From assembly GCA_963576565.1 (NCBI GenBank), contig OY755045.1, forward strand, positions 41,239,909-41,303,908: a stretch of 64,000 nt of DNA, in the 5' to 3' direction. The position numbers and the translations under genes were made by a program. The notes beneath the pieces were generated by a model. That model saw only the letters and a program-made list of their open reading frames with translations, was not told the DNA's origin and searched no databases. How positions within the stretch are numbered: the stretch's first letter is position 1; every line of letters begins with the position of its first letter. Positions 1-10,753 of this stretch are shown piece after piece. The DNA is from Aspidapion aeneum (taxonomy: Eukaryota > Arthropoda > Insecta > Coleoptera > Brentidae).

Positions 1-212
1 TCGTCATATTATGATGGCGCAATTGGTGCTTAATTTGGTTAATGTAAAAACCTAGACTTTAAATGCAAAACGTTTATAAACAAGTAACTGTTACATTTTA
101 CAATATTTAATAACTAAATTTATTTTTTATAGCGTCGCTCTGTATATCAAACCACTTGATGTTAAAATTAACATAAGTTAAAAAAACACAATCGGACAAA
201 TCATGTTATATA

Positions 213-895
213 CAGGGTGTAAATAAAGTAGCTATAGTATGCTTAGTTTTCGTGATACGGGTTCTTAAAGTTTTAATTTTTTGTTTGTTTTTTCTTTATA
301 ACTCGTGTAGTTTTGAGATATTTAGCTCAAATCTGAAAGATGTATTTAGCTACAAGCTATACATCACTTGTAAAGTCAAATATTGGGCAAAACCACAGGG
401 TGATATTTTTTCCTACGTCATGCCTGTCAAATTAATTCCTTCTTTAATTCAAAAACTTTTTGATCTTTTGCAATTTTTGGTATCTCTAAATAAAATAATG
501 TAATGCAGTGACTATTTTAAATTTTAATCGTATTTAGCATGGCAATTTTTTTTGTCTTTTTTCTTGAAACCGGTTAGAGATACAAAAAATGGCAAGAGAT
601 CAAAAAGTTTCTGAATACAACAAAGAATCCATATATTTTTGAATCTGTCATTGGCTTACTGCAAAAAAGTGGGGGGAAAAAGTCAGCATGATCCCTGAAA
701 AAATATCACCCCGTAGTTTTTTCCTGATATTTGGCATGCTTAATGATGATTAAGCAAAACATCTCAAAAACTGCACGAGTTATAAAGAAACAAACAAACA
801 AAAAATTTAAATTTTAGCACTATATTTATTTGAAGTTTTTTTCTTAAAATCAAAAAATAATCTTATAAAGTTTGGCGACATACTTTATTAACACC

Positions 896-898
<3 letters not shown>
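213..898. mobile_element. TA-flanked inverted-repeat element (MITE-like)
   Basis: Starts CAGGGTGTAAATAAAGTA and ends TACTTTATTAACACCCTG, so the ends are inverted repeats, each bordered by TA (211-212 and 899-900). The interior is also loosely palindromic. TA borders and a CAGGGTGT terminus suggest a non-autonomous Tc1/mariner-type element; no transposase is visible. A partial relative lies at 46270-46850. The small reading frame at 252-503 is inside the repeat and is not a gene. Confidence 0.7.

Positions 899-945
<47 letters not shown>
899..945. repeat. (TA)n microsatellite
   Basis: About 23 TA dinucleotides abut the right end of the preceding element, consistent with insertion at TA or growth from its target duplication. 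Confidence 0.9.
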
Positions 946-952
<7 letters not shown>

Positions 953-1126
953 ACAATCATTTGTTATACAAGAATGTTTTATAATTTCATTTAAACTTAT
1001 CGACATTCTGTGAAAAACATATACCATAAAACATATACTATAAAATATTGTTTTGCATGCATCACTTTGTTTTATAACTTTTTTATTTCCTTTTCTCGAA
1101 GATGCTATATAACTTTTTTTGTTATA

Positions 1127-1704
1127 AAGGGTGTCCCAGATAAAAGCAACTACAAGGGGATTTCGGAAAGGTAAGAGATACAAGTTTGTGTAAATGAGAA
1201 AAAAGTGACGCTATTTTAAGCCCAATCAGGTGCTGTATCAATATTAAAGATATCTACAAGGGTTACTAAAATATCAAGCAAAAACTAAAAATTTAGTTTT
1301 TTGAAAAATTGAAATATCGCCGCCATCTTGCAAACAAATTTAATGAAATTTGTAGTTTTGTCTAAGCAACTACGGCCAATCGAATGACGTTCACAAATTT
1401 TTTTTAGGCCTTCTAGTTGTTTTGAAACTAGAGCTAACTTTGTGATTTCTTATGACCGCCATATTGAATTTATACGTCAATAAATGGACCATTAAAAGAA
1501 ATTTTCAACCATGTATAATAAGCCTATCTTTGAATGACGGAAAATGTAAATTTATTTAAAAAACTGTTTTTTACTAAGTTGGCTATAAAACAAAGGCCGT
1601 AGTTGCGTTTGTTGTCATACCTACGTAACTCTTTTCTCATTTAAACAAACTCGTATCTCTTACCGTTTTCATAATCCCCTTTTTGCTTTATTTGTGACAC
1701 CCTG
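1127..1704. mobile_element. R1 dispersed element, full copy (TA-flanked, long TIRs)
   Basis: Left end AAGGGTGTCCCAGATAAAAG and right end (reverse complement) CAGGGTGTCACAAATAAAGC begin inverted repeats of roughly 75 bp, bordered by TA at 1125-1126 and 1705-1706. The interior has no coding potential. It is the reference copy for fragments at 25054-25178, 28869-29018, 31387-31565 and 36275-36828. I call it R1 here; probably a non-autonomous mariner-like element. Confidence 0.75.
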
Positions 1705-1834
1705 TATAGATTGCATAATGTGATTCCCCTTTTAAAAAAATTACTTATTACTTCACAACAAAAAGTTTTCAGTTAAAGGAGCCCATCGGCGTTGAAGATA
1801 TAGGGATTTATTTCGAAAACCCTTGGTTAATTAC

Positions 1835-2010
1835 AGGGGCGGATCTAGGAACTTCATTTGGAGGGGGGCGGAAATATTGATGACTGGATATCGATTTTTT
1901 GCGTTTGCATAGTGACCCAGAGGAATGGGACAATTTGCTGGCTCCTACTTGCCACCAGTGGCGGATTCGGGACGTCCGGGAGAGTGGGAGATGCTCAGGG
2001 GGCGGAGCAA
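1835..2010. mobile_element. hAT-type MITE ends, degraded
   Basis: CAGGGGCGGATCTAGG (about 1834) and CAGTGGCGGATTC (about 1955) look like hAT-type termini (CAGNGGCG). I could not find matching opposite ends with a clean 8 bp target duplication. Overlapping short reading frames here are not credible genes. Confidence 0.3.
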
Positions 2011-2279
2011 AAACCAAAAAAAAATTTTTGCGGTTTTTCATAAGTCTGAACTCCAGAGTTTGCCATTAAAAGCAAGTAACATGCGCCGCAAGCGAAAATT
2101 TTTGAAAAATAAAATAGTTTTTGCCAACTCGTTGTCGTTGTCGCCGTGGTTTCTATTTGTAATTTTGACAGGTGTTTAGAGTTCCGGTAACAATTCAATA
2201 TTCTTTTATCACCAAAAAAAATTAAATGCGTATGAAATTAGGGTTGTTTAACGTCACTGATTTAGAATTAAACTTGAAA

Positions 2280-2620
2280 ATAACTAAATTGGATATTTCA
2301 ATATGGCAGATTTTTCCATTTATGAACCGATATGTAGCCTTTTGTGGTCTAAAAGGCCGCTGAAATTGATAACTAAATTAAATTTGAAAAAAATTAAAAT
2401 GGCGGAAATTTCCGTTTAAAAGCCGATATTTATTAATTTTGAAATTTTGAGATGAATATTATGATTCTATGATATAATACAACTCGGTTTATAGATGGAA
2501 AAGTCCATTATTTTGGATCCGCCATTATGATTTTCCTAAGGTTTAATTTAAAAATCATAATCAGCAACCTTAGACATCCTAACCAGACCGTATTGTTCGA
2601 TGTTCCAAATATAAAAAATA
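2280..2620. repeat. Dispersed 'AATGGCGG' tandem repeat family, copy 1
   Basis: Roughly 110-130 bp units built on AAAATGGCGGATTTTTCC, then TTTATGAACCGAT. The same family occurs at 17570-17835 and 27335-27530. No coding capacity; function unknown. Confidence 0.6.
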
Positions 2621-2905
2621 AATAAAAACTCCGCCAATAGGGTATTTGACGAATTTTAGAAAAGAGTTTAGAATGATACATAGATCCCTAATTTGCTATG
2701 CAAAATTGTTAAAATAGTAGATTTTATCATGGAACACATTTAAAATCAAGATTTTTCATTTCCGATTTGAATTTGCCGCTAAAACGCTCAGTTCTAGCAT
2801 GGCGTTGCAATGACGTCACAGCGCAGTAAACTCGCGGACAGATACACGGCACTCAAGTGTTTATTTATTTTTGGTCTGTGTTTTTACTGTTTTTTATGTA
2901 AATAA

Positions 2906-3781
2906 ATGTCCTATAAATGGTGTCTGGTGCCTGAGTGTTCGAATACTAGCATAAAAACACCTAAAAAACTATTTATTCATGTGCCTACAGCAGTAAAATA
3001 ACGGAAAAAGTGGCTAGAACTTGTTCGAATAGACCCCAGGGCCTTATCTAATACATCTTCACTTTACATTTGTGAAGATCACTTTGATGTGAGTATAACT
3101 AAATTGTTTCTATTAATTTTTCTCACGTTGTCTATAATATATGTAACTATTTCGTAAATGACGATGAAATTTTAATAACTTTAATAGGCAGAAAGGTTTA
3201 CACATTTTTAGGCGGTGCTAGGCAGTTATAAGGCAGGACTAGGGAGTACCTCTAGATGCAGGATTAGGCAGTGCACATGCAGGCGAAATGTAGGACTGAG
3301 CAGTGCATAGTGCATATGCAAGACTGGGCAGTGCATAGGCAGGACTAGGCAGTACCTACGCAGGACTATGCAGTGTAACCTATGCAGTACTTCAAGTATT
3401 GCTGGTCGTTGTATACTTTTTGCCTACCTGTCCCTCCCTCGGTTTATTACATGATTTTATTTTTGTTTTTTTTTTCAGATAATGAATCTATTGTAAGTGG
3501 CATATTAAACAAAAAAGCAAAACATATAACTTAACCCCAAAATCTAAATGAGTAAAAGTAGGCGAAGAATATCGTAAAAAAACTTTCAGTTATATACAAA
3601 ACAACTCATCGAATACTTACATTAACATTTTAACGTTTCTAAATTCCGCAGAACAAAAATTACTATTGTTGGCAAAGAAGCCTGCCACCATAAAGGACTT
3701 CAGCATTGGCAAGTTGGAGCTATCGGCTTTGGAGAATCCGTTTTCAATTGAAAATGTTTTTTATAAGCAAACCACAAAATA
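2906..3781 (+). pseudogene. THAP-domain protein pseudogene
   Basis: From the ATG at 2906, 61 codons (one of them a stop) encode a THAP zinc-finger: MSYKWCLVPEC (C-x4-C), then W-L-E-L in the middle and C-E-D-H-F at the end, matching the C2CH pattern of DNA-binding THAP domains. Codon 32 is TAA (2999-3001), so the frame is broken. A consensus donor (GTGAGT, 3089) closes the exon and a pyrimidine-rich acceptor sits at 3476-3478, but the next exon stops after five codons. An open stretch at 3651-3781 ends in TAA and may be a further exon; I do not recognise it. THAP domains occur in host transcription factors and P-element-type transposases; nothing here decides between them. Confidence 0.65.
3187..3390. 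repeat. Imperfect minisatellite
   Basis: Degenerate repeats of GCAGGACTAGGCAGTGCATA (about 20-30 bp, roughly eight copies) lie within the putative intron of the THAP pseudogene. Confidence 0.75.
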
Positions 3782-4062
3782 AAATCTAATTAAGGACGGT
3801 AATTCGCACTTTAAACCAAAACAAACATTACCTTCCATAAGAAAATAACACAGAAAATAGGTTCGTTCGAGGCGTTTGCTGTTTTGTGACGTCACTCGCA
3901 GCTGATTGGTAGACCGCCTGTTTTGAATCACGTGGCTAATTTTTTAATTCAATGAATTTATTTAATTTAAAAAACTATGAATTTGAGAAAAAATTTCACA
4001 AAAAAGTTTGTTTTTAGCATTCCCAAGACCTAAAGAGATATCTAAAAATAAATATATATTTA

Positions 4063-4808
4063 TTAGCTCACACTACTACTATAAGTACTATAAGTAGTGT
4101 GAGCTATGGTGATCCTAATTTTTTCGAGAAAAAAAAAGTTGCTCCGATTTCAAAAATTTTTATATATCTTTGCGTTTCAGATGATTTTGAAACTTTTTTG
4201 TTTTGCTGTCTGTCTGTCTGTCTGTCTGTCTGTATGGCTGTCTGTCTGTATGTCTGTCTGTAACGACCAACCCGCATAACTCAAAAACCGCTTGTCCGAT
4301 TTTAATGAAATTTGGTACCTAAGTTGGGTCTTGGGCCGTGATGGTCCCATTTAAAAATGAACAAAATCCACCGAACGCAAGCCAAATAAAAGGGTGAGGG
4401 TAGATTCCAAAAATTAGAGTTTATGTGAAAATATGGCGTGTGTGATATCAAACGAAAGGTAATTAAGTCTGGAGTTCAAAAAATGAATTTTAGTTTATTT
4501 TTTAAAAAAGGGTGGGGGTAGATGTCAAAAATTAGAGTTTAAGTGAAAATATGGCGTGTGTGATATCAAACGAAAGGTAATTGAGTCTGGAGTTAAACAA
4601 AATACATTTTAGTTTTTTTCAAAAGGGTGGGGGGTAGATTAAAAAAAATTGAGTTTAAGTCAAAACATGGCTTGTGTGGTATCAAACGAAAGGTAATTGA
4701 GTCTGGAGTTGAATAAAATATATTTCAGTTTTTGATTATATTAGCTCACACTATAACTATAGTACCTAGTGTGAGCTTAGGTGCCCATAGATTGGCAGAG
4801 TATTTTTT
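4063..4808 (-). mobile_element. Helentron-like short element with GTCT array, copy 1
   Basis: One end is a perfect-stem hairpin (TAGCTCACACTACT paired with AGTAGTGTGAGCTA, 4064-4105). A second CTCACACTA/TAGTGTGAG hairpin lies near the other end (4743-4778), which finishes GGTGCCCATAG-ATTGGCAGAGTA. Between them are a GTCT microsatellite (4207-4260) and three 120 bp-scale repeats around GGGTGGGGGTAGAT. Related copies lie at 45411-46217 and 53086-55566 in the opposite orientation. Terminal hairpins plus a GTCY array resemble mini-me/DINE/HINE elements (non-autonomous Helentrons); the family assignment is inferred. Confidence 0.6.
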
Positions 4809-5311
4809 ACTACTGTCAAACACCCTATTGAGACTCACCATTTTAAATTTTTTGTGTAAAAAATAATCTAATTGCATTGTCACCGGAACTGTATACACCT
4901 GTCAGATATAAAATCTGTAGCTCATCAAAAAGTAGTAAAAAAAACTGTGGCAAGATCTTAAACAAAAGCATACATAAACAAACAAATCAAATGTACAAAG
5001 TCAATATTTTAATTATTTAACCGTTTAATAAACAAAACGAAACTACGGCGGCGGCAACTTGGCTTGGCGGCGAATCGGATCGGCGGCGAGTTGCGGCGAA
5101 TTGTTCTAGAGCCTGACCGGGGGGTGTATTTTGTGTGTCAAAACTGAATAAATTTTGGGATTTGGGGGGGAAATTTCCCCTCCCATAGATCCCCGCCTGT
5201 TAACTGAATAACCGTTTTTCGAACTACCTAATGCTTTCGAATTTGAAATGGTTTTCAAAAAAAGTGTTTTCGAACTAAGCTCTGCGACCTAATACAACTG
5301 TAATTTTTTTT
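4809..5311. other. Intergenic, with a GGCGGCGAATT array
   Basis: No gene seen. At 5041-5103 GC-rich GGCGGCGAATT/GGCGGCGAGTT motifs repeat. Reverse-complemented they read AACAATTCGCCGC, the same vocabulary as the array at 17337-17437, so this may be one end of that element family. Confidence 0.4.
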
Positions 5312-5655
5312 TCTCAATTGATAACCGTGACTCTTTCACCGACACTAAGGCAGCCATTTCGGAGCGCCTAATTTGACCGAGTATTTTTTTTATCCGGTCG
5401 TTTTGTCCCTTGGAATGGCCCCGCACTGAAGGAGTGTGTAACAAAGTCCGCCTTCACGAGATATCCGACGTCATCCGGCCTGGTTACCGGCGTGAATGAA
5501 GGGGTAGGACAATATTACATTTTACACTCCCCAGGAATCCTATAAATGTCTGCCGCACCCGACCTCGGCAACCGACGGGTATCGAACCCGCCACTGTAGC
5601 AAGCGAGATTCCTTAACTCACTTGTGTTCAATGCGCGAACGCACCGAGCCACCAA
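5312..5655 (-). mobile_element. tRNA-derived SINE, copy 1
   Basis: On the - strand the element begins TTGGTGGCTCGGTGCG (A-box-like) and carries GGGTTCGATACCC, a canonical RNA polymerase III B box, about 65 bp downstream. The 3' end is the T-rich tract on the + strand near 5312-5320. It is about 340 bp long and matches the copy at 9285-9648. Confidence 0.75.
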
Positions 5656-5998
5656 TATTTTATTTAAATTATTTTTATCGATGAACTAATCTAGGTTATA
5701 CATATTTTTTTATCTTTGGAAGGATTTTAAAATGTTCTCTTTTTTAGAAAAGATTAGATGAAAATATAAGGCTATCTCTAGTTATTGACATAATGTCAAT
5801 ATTGCAAACGACTTAACTTAAACCTATTGAAATAAAGATAACAAGAATCATAACACCTACGTAAGTTAAAAAATGACAAATGACAAACTTACCAGAAAAT
5901 AAATATACAGTGTGTTACTCATTGCTTAGAAAGAAAGTGCTAATTATTTTACTTATTTTAGACTAAAAATTTTATAAACGCTTCGTTCCAAATATATA
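5656..5998. other. Intergenic, nothing recognised
   Basis: AT-rich sequence; no coding frame, RNA gene or repeat identified. Confidence 0.5.
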
Positions 5999-6874
5999 CG
6001 AGCTGTGACAATTAAATTTTAAGACTGGCCCCCGTACTAACAGGTTTTAAATCTTAACGCCTTGGGCGGTCGGAGTTATTCACCTTGATGTGCGTTCTAC
6101 TTCCGCGCGAAATCTTATCGCCTTTCCTCTACTGGTTTGGCTTACGCAGTGATTTGGAGTGGATCGTACCTTCATTTGCCGGAATTATGACAACCGAAAA
6201 AATTGAGCAACGTATTAATTTACAGTAAAACTCAAAAAAACGACTACGGAATGCTTTAAAATGCTAAAAGATGTCTACGAAGAGCAGTGTATAACTCGTG
6301 CAATGATTTTCATGTGGGCGCTTCAGCACATCCAAAACAGCGATGTTCATTGGTTTTTTTTCGATATTAGGGATGTTATTTTTATTGAATGGGCGCGTGA
6401 GAGTCAAACAGTCAACCAACATTTATATTTGAAGTATTGATGTAGCTAAGGGAACGTGTGAGGCAAAAACGTCCAGATTTGTGGAAGAACAACGCTTGGC
6501 TGCTCTACCAGGACAATGCACCGGCCCACAATGCCCTTTCCATTAAGCAGCTTTTAGCTGATCAAAAGATCCCTGTCGTTAATCACCCACCCTATTCATC
6601 AGACTTGGCCCCTTGCGACTTCTACCTGTTTCCGAAAGTGAAGAAATCGTTAAAAGGAACTCGTTTTGAAATGTCAGAACACGTCAAGGAAAAAAACGGC
6701 AAGACTTCTTAACAGCCTCTCTTCTGATGATTTTTAAAATTGCTTTCAACATTGGAAAAAAACGCATGCAACGGGAAGGGGAACTACATTGATGGGGAAT
6801 ATCATTAATTTGTATTAGTATTTAAACAAAGTAGATTTTTTACAACATTCTCATAATTTTATTGTGATATTTCG
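5999..6874 (+). mobile_element. Internally deleted mariner element
   Basis: Imperfect inverted ends (CGAGCTGTGACAATTAAATT at left; CGAAATATCACAATAAAATT as the reverse complement of the right) are flanked by TA (5997-5998, 6875-6876), the mariner target. The N-terminal frame (from 6187) reads TTEKIEQRINLQ, stop, then TECFKMLKDVYEEQC, typical of the mariner helix-turn-helix region. The C-terminal DDE half follows at 6440-6712 after a large deletion. At 876 bp it is well short of the usual 1.3 kb, so it is non-autonomous. Confidence 0.85.
6440..6712 (+). pseudogene. Mariner transposase C-terminal fragment
   Basis: The frame contains YQDNAPAHNA and PPYSSDLAPCDFYLFPKVK, the second and third catalytic blocks of mariner DD34D transposases (D of DNAPAH and of SDLAPCDF). 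The central region with the first catalytic Asp is lost, and the C-terminus diverges after KEKNGKTS. It cannot encode active transposase. Confidence 0.9.
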
Positions 6875-6899
6875 TATTTTTTTAATTTTCCTTGATAGC

Positions 6900-8360
6900 C
6901 CTTGTGTTTTAGATATTAAGTTTTAAATTAAGCGTATGTTATTGGACGAACCAAATAATAATTCAAATCTACATGGGATATATTTTTTGGGGATCATGAC
7001 CACTTTCTCCCCCTCAACTTCTTCAGTCGCCCTGATTATATCTATCATGAAATTTTGGTATCTATGCAAAACTTGAAATTGCTTTTTACAACATTAAAAG
7101 AAAAACCGGATTCCAGTAAATTGTTGAACAATATCCTATTTTAAATTTTCCGCTAAAAATTATTTTGTTTTTACAATGTGTAATTTTTCGCGAGATAGAT
7201 AAATAGATTTAATAAACAATTTAGGGAAGGTACTTCGAAAAATATTTTTCAAAATTTTTAAAAAATTTTAAATTTGTGAAAATTTTAAAGATTTTGCGTC
7301 CTTATCAGAGAAAGTTTTATGTCATGTAATTTACGATCTTAACCTTCATTATATTATCCCAGGGGCGTAAATGGGCCAGTACAGTCTTGCTCTTTAATTT
7401 TTTGGTTGCCTGAGGCAAGTGAAAAAACGGTTGCCCCTCATTGAAAAAGAACAATCTCGTACAATCGTTCTTTACGGCACCCTAGGAACTAAAATTTGTT
7501 TTACGAACTTTAGAGATTAAAAGTGTACCTTTAGTCTCTCTTTTAAGGTACTAAAATTTTACTTTTCCTAATTTTGGTTGCCTTGATGCCCCTTGCAGTG
7601 TTTTAGATATTAAGCCAAATAGTAATTGTTAAAATCTACATGTGATATATTTTTTGAGGATCATGATCACTTTTTTCTTCTCAAACTCTTGGACCACTGA
7701 TTATATCTATCATAAAATTTTGTTATCTATATATGAATCTATGGATTCCATTAAATTGTTGAGCAATATCCTATTTTAAATTTTCCCCTAAAAACTATTA
7801 TGTTTTTACAATGTGTGATTGCTATTACATGAAATTGATAAGCATTTATCGTGAGATAGATAAATAGATTTATTAAACAAGGTTGGGGAAGAACTTCCAA
7901 GAATAATTTTTAAAATTTTTAAAAAAATTTAAAATTGTGAGAATTTCAAAGATTTTGCGTTTTTATTAAAGAAAATTTTATATCATGACATTTAAGATCT
8001 AAGCTTTATTATATTATCCTAGGGGCGTGAATGGGCCACAACAGTCGTGCTCTTAGCACTCATTAAACCAGGGGTGTGCCAAATTTGTTGGTTGCCTGAG
8101 ACAAAGGAAAAAACCGCTGGCCACCATTGAAAAACAACCATCTCGAGCAATCGTCTTTTCCTGAAGGAACTAAAATTCGTTTTAAGAACTTTAAAAATGT
8201 AGCTTTACTCCCTCTTTTAAGGTACTAAAATTATACTTTTCAATCCTTAAATTAAAAGCGATGTGGAAAGTATCTTAAAAATGTTAAATTTTGGTTGCCT
8301 TCTACCTTCTGAGCGACTGCCTCGTTGCCTCGCCCTTTGGAATGGAATGCCCCTGATTAA
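6900..8360. repeat. Degraded direct duplication (two ~670 bp units)
   Basis: Unit 1 (about 6900-7575) and unit 2 (about 7590-8300) share an ordered series of blocks: GTTTTAGATATTAAG, ATCTACATG-GATATATTTTTTG, ATTATATCTATCAT, CAATATCCTATTTTAAATTT, GAGATAGATAAATAGATTTA and GGGGCGT-AATGGGCCA. No coding capacity seen. Confidence 0.7.
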
Positions 8361-8438
8361 ACCAGTATAAGTAGTTGGTCGTACGTAAAAAATATTATGC
8401 AAGTCAACAACAGATGATTAAAATAATTTGATGAGGAG

Positions 8439-8604
8439 CAAGGCCGTACCTAGAAGAGGATCAAGAGGGATCGACCCCCCTTCCCCTCAAAATAGTTGAC
8501 AAACTGTGTTAAGCAACAAAAATAAGACAAAAATTTCACAATACACAATTCTTTATTGAAATTTTTTTAATACACCTACGAATTTTTTTCCTGGGTACGG
8601 CCGC
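8439..8604. mobile_element. hAT-like MITE
   Basis: Inverted ends CAAGGCCGTACCTAG and (reverse complement of the right end) GCGGCCGTACCCAGG, 166 bp apart, are flanked by GATGAGGAG/GATGAGCAG (8430-8438, 8605-8613), an imperfect 8-9 bp target duplication. Confidence 0.65.
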
Positions 8605-8613
8605 GATGAGCAG

Positions 8614-9284
8614 AAAAATAATACAAATGCAAAATGAGAGATAACGACTTAATTTCGAAAATTCCCGGATACAATAATATTAATTATTTTTTTATTTATA
8701 AAAAAAATAAGTCATGCATATACCAATCATTCATCATCATGCATTATTTATTATCGTCTATATACCTACCTGTGTACCTACATATGTTGTAGATAATAGT
8801 GGGTAATTTTTACAAGTTTTCAAGCCTACTAGATTAATATTATTTTATCAAAAATAAATTCGTTTAAAAAACATATCGTACCAGCCGGAAAATAAAATTC
8901 TAGGTAAAAAAAATTGGGCATTGAAGGATCGCACATACTCGTAAATTGTTACCTACCTATGTATTTTTAAAGTAAATCATTTTAAAAATTCATATTTTAG
9001 ACACTAGACATATACAATGGTATATTATATAATATATTTTTTAAAAACCCTGTATAAAAATTATCACAAAATAAAAAAAAATTATAACGTACTCCTAATC
9101 CCTTTAAGTCCTAAAACCTGCCCCCTGACTAACTATTTAAGCAAAAAGAAAGCTATATTTTGTATCAGTTTTTAAAATAAAAAAACGTTAAAAATCGTGT
9201 TCATGTCGGTATCTTCGGAGTTAAAAAAAGCCCAAGTTTTAAAAATTCCTATCTTAAAAAGTAAGCAAGAAAAATAAAACTCTG
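8614..9284. other. Intergenic, nothing recognised
   Basis: AT-rich sequence with no supported gene or repeat. Confidence 0.5.
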
Positions 9285-9648
9285 TTTTTTTTTCTCATTT
9301 CATAACCGTTTCGCCGACACTAAGGCCGTCTAATTGCACGGGTCATCGGCCACCTTTGGAACCCCAGACCGGGTATTTTTTTTATCCGTTCATTTTGTCC
9401 CTTAGAATGGCCTAACGCCTGAAGGAGTGTATAACAAAGTCCGCCTTCACGTGATATTCCACCTCATCCAGCCTTGTTACAGGCGTGAATGAAGGGGTAG
9501 AACAATATTACATTTTGCACTCCCCAGGAATCCTATAAATGTCTCCCGCACCCGACCTCGGCAACCGACGGGAATGGAATCCGCCACTGTAGCAAGTGAA
9601 ATTCCTTAATTCACTTATGTTCAATGCGGGCCGAGCCACCAAGGCTAC
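9285..9648 (-). mobile_element. tRNA-derived SINE, copy 2, with target duplication
   Basis: Same family as 5312-5655, on the - strand, with the tRNA-like head at the right (TTGGTGGCTCGGCC) and a poly-T tail on the + strand at the left. The B box is mutated (GATTCCATTCC). Flanking TAAAACTCTG (9275-9284) and TAAAACTATG (9649-9658) form a near-perfect 10 bp target duplication. The frame at 9508-9732 overlaps it and is not a gene. Confidence 0.8.
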
Positions 9649-9658
9649 TAAAACTATG

Positions 9659-10017
9659 TTTTTTATCGCCTTAACCAGATGTAAGGTTAAGTATTTTTTT
9701 ATTTTTAGTTTTTTAGTTTGCAGACTAGACACCGTATAAAAACTTACAAAATGTCGGCAGTGACAGCTACTTGAAATAAAAATCGACCCTTATCAACACA
9801 ACTTTATGTCAACTTCATGCCATTAAGTATGTTTTTCGTTTTAAAAACTCTGTGTAGATTTTTGGATCAGCTCTGTGTAAAAGAAGTTGCAAAACACTGT
9901 TTTTTCTAAGAACGTTATAATAATGAAAAAACAAAAAATACCCCAATATCGTGTGCCTCATTTTAACCCAAAACTTTACCAGAAATGTAAAAAAAAACTA
10001 TTTTTTTTTGCAATCAA
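9659..10017. other. Intergenic, nothing recognised
   Basis: No gene, RNA or repeat identified. Confidence 0.5.
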
Positions 10018-10276
10018 TGGAGAATTATTGAAATAAAGCCAGGCTATAATAGTGCCAGGCACAATTTTGACATCTTCACATTGTTATATCAGCTGTGATC
10101 TTTTAACACACGGCCTTTGTTTACTATATGAACCGGAATAAATAGTGCCTTCTTTTATTAATTGAAAATAAACGAGAAAAGTTTTAAATTCGAATTTGGT
10201 ATGTCAATTTTGAAGGACTAACTGTCAGTTTTCAATGTGAATGTTTCAAAATAGTATATTTCAATAATTCTCTAAT
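10018..10276. mobile_element. AGCCAGGC MITE, copy 1
   Basis: Left end AGAATTATTGAAATAAAGCC, then AGGCTATAAT-GTGCCAGGCAC; right end TTTCAATAATTCT. A fuller copy with both ends intact lies at 48876-49139, where the inner TIR reads TATAGCCAGGCTATAATTGT. No coding capacity. Confidence 0.6.
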
Positions 10277-10753
10277 AAGTACAATTTTTACAAAGCAAGT
10301 AACTAATAAGCTGAAATTGGACATCTCGCGCCGCCACTAAATGCTGCCGCTACTTTATAGGCACGCCATTGGTAAAACATAAACAACTGACTCACAATTT
10401 TTATTAAATTGTAGTGAAGTACCAACCACTTGGCAGCAATATTCAGTAAAAATTAGTGCAAAAAAATCAGTCAAACTTTCACTGATTTACTTTATCGTGT
10501 GCCTATAAGCTTATAGATAATAAAATTTTGGAAAAATAGAAGGTAATTTTTCAAACTATCAAACATAATTACGTAAAGGAGGTAACTCTAGTTTTTAATA
10601 CATTTTTTCTTTCAAATTATTTTTTGCTTATCTACACTTAATTTTCTCAATTCCTTTGTCTTTTAAATTTTCTTCATAGAAACATTTTTAAAAACAAAAA
10701 ATGCACAATTTATAAATAAAAAATTAAACAAGTTTAATTTTTCTTTCAGTACT

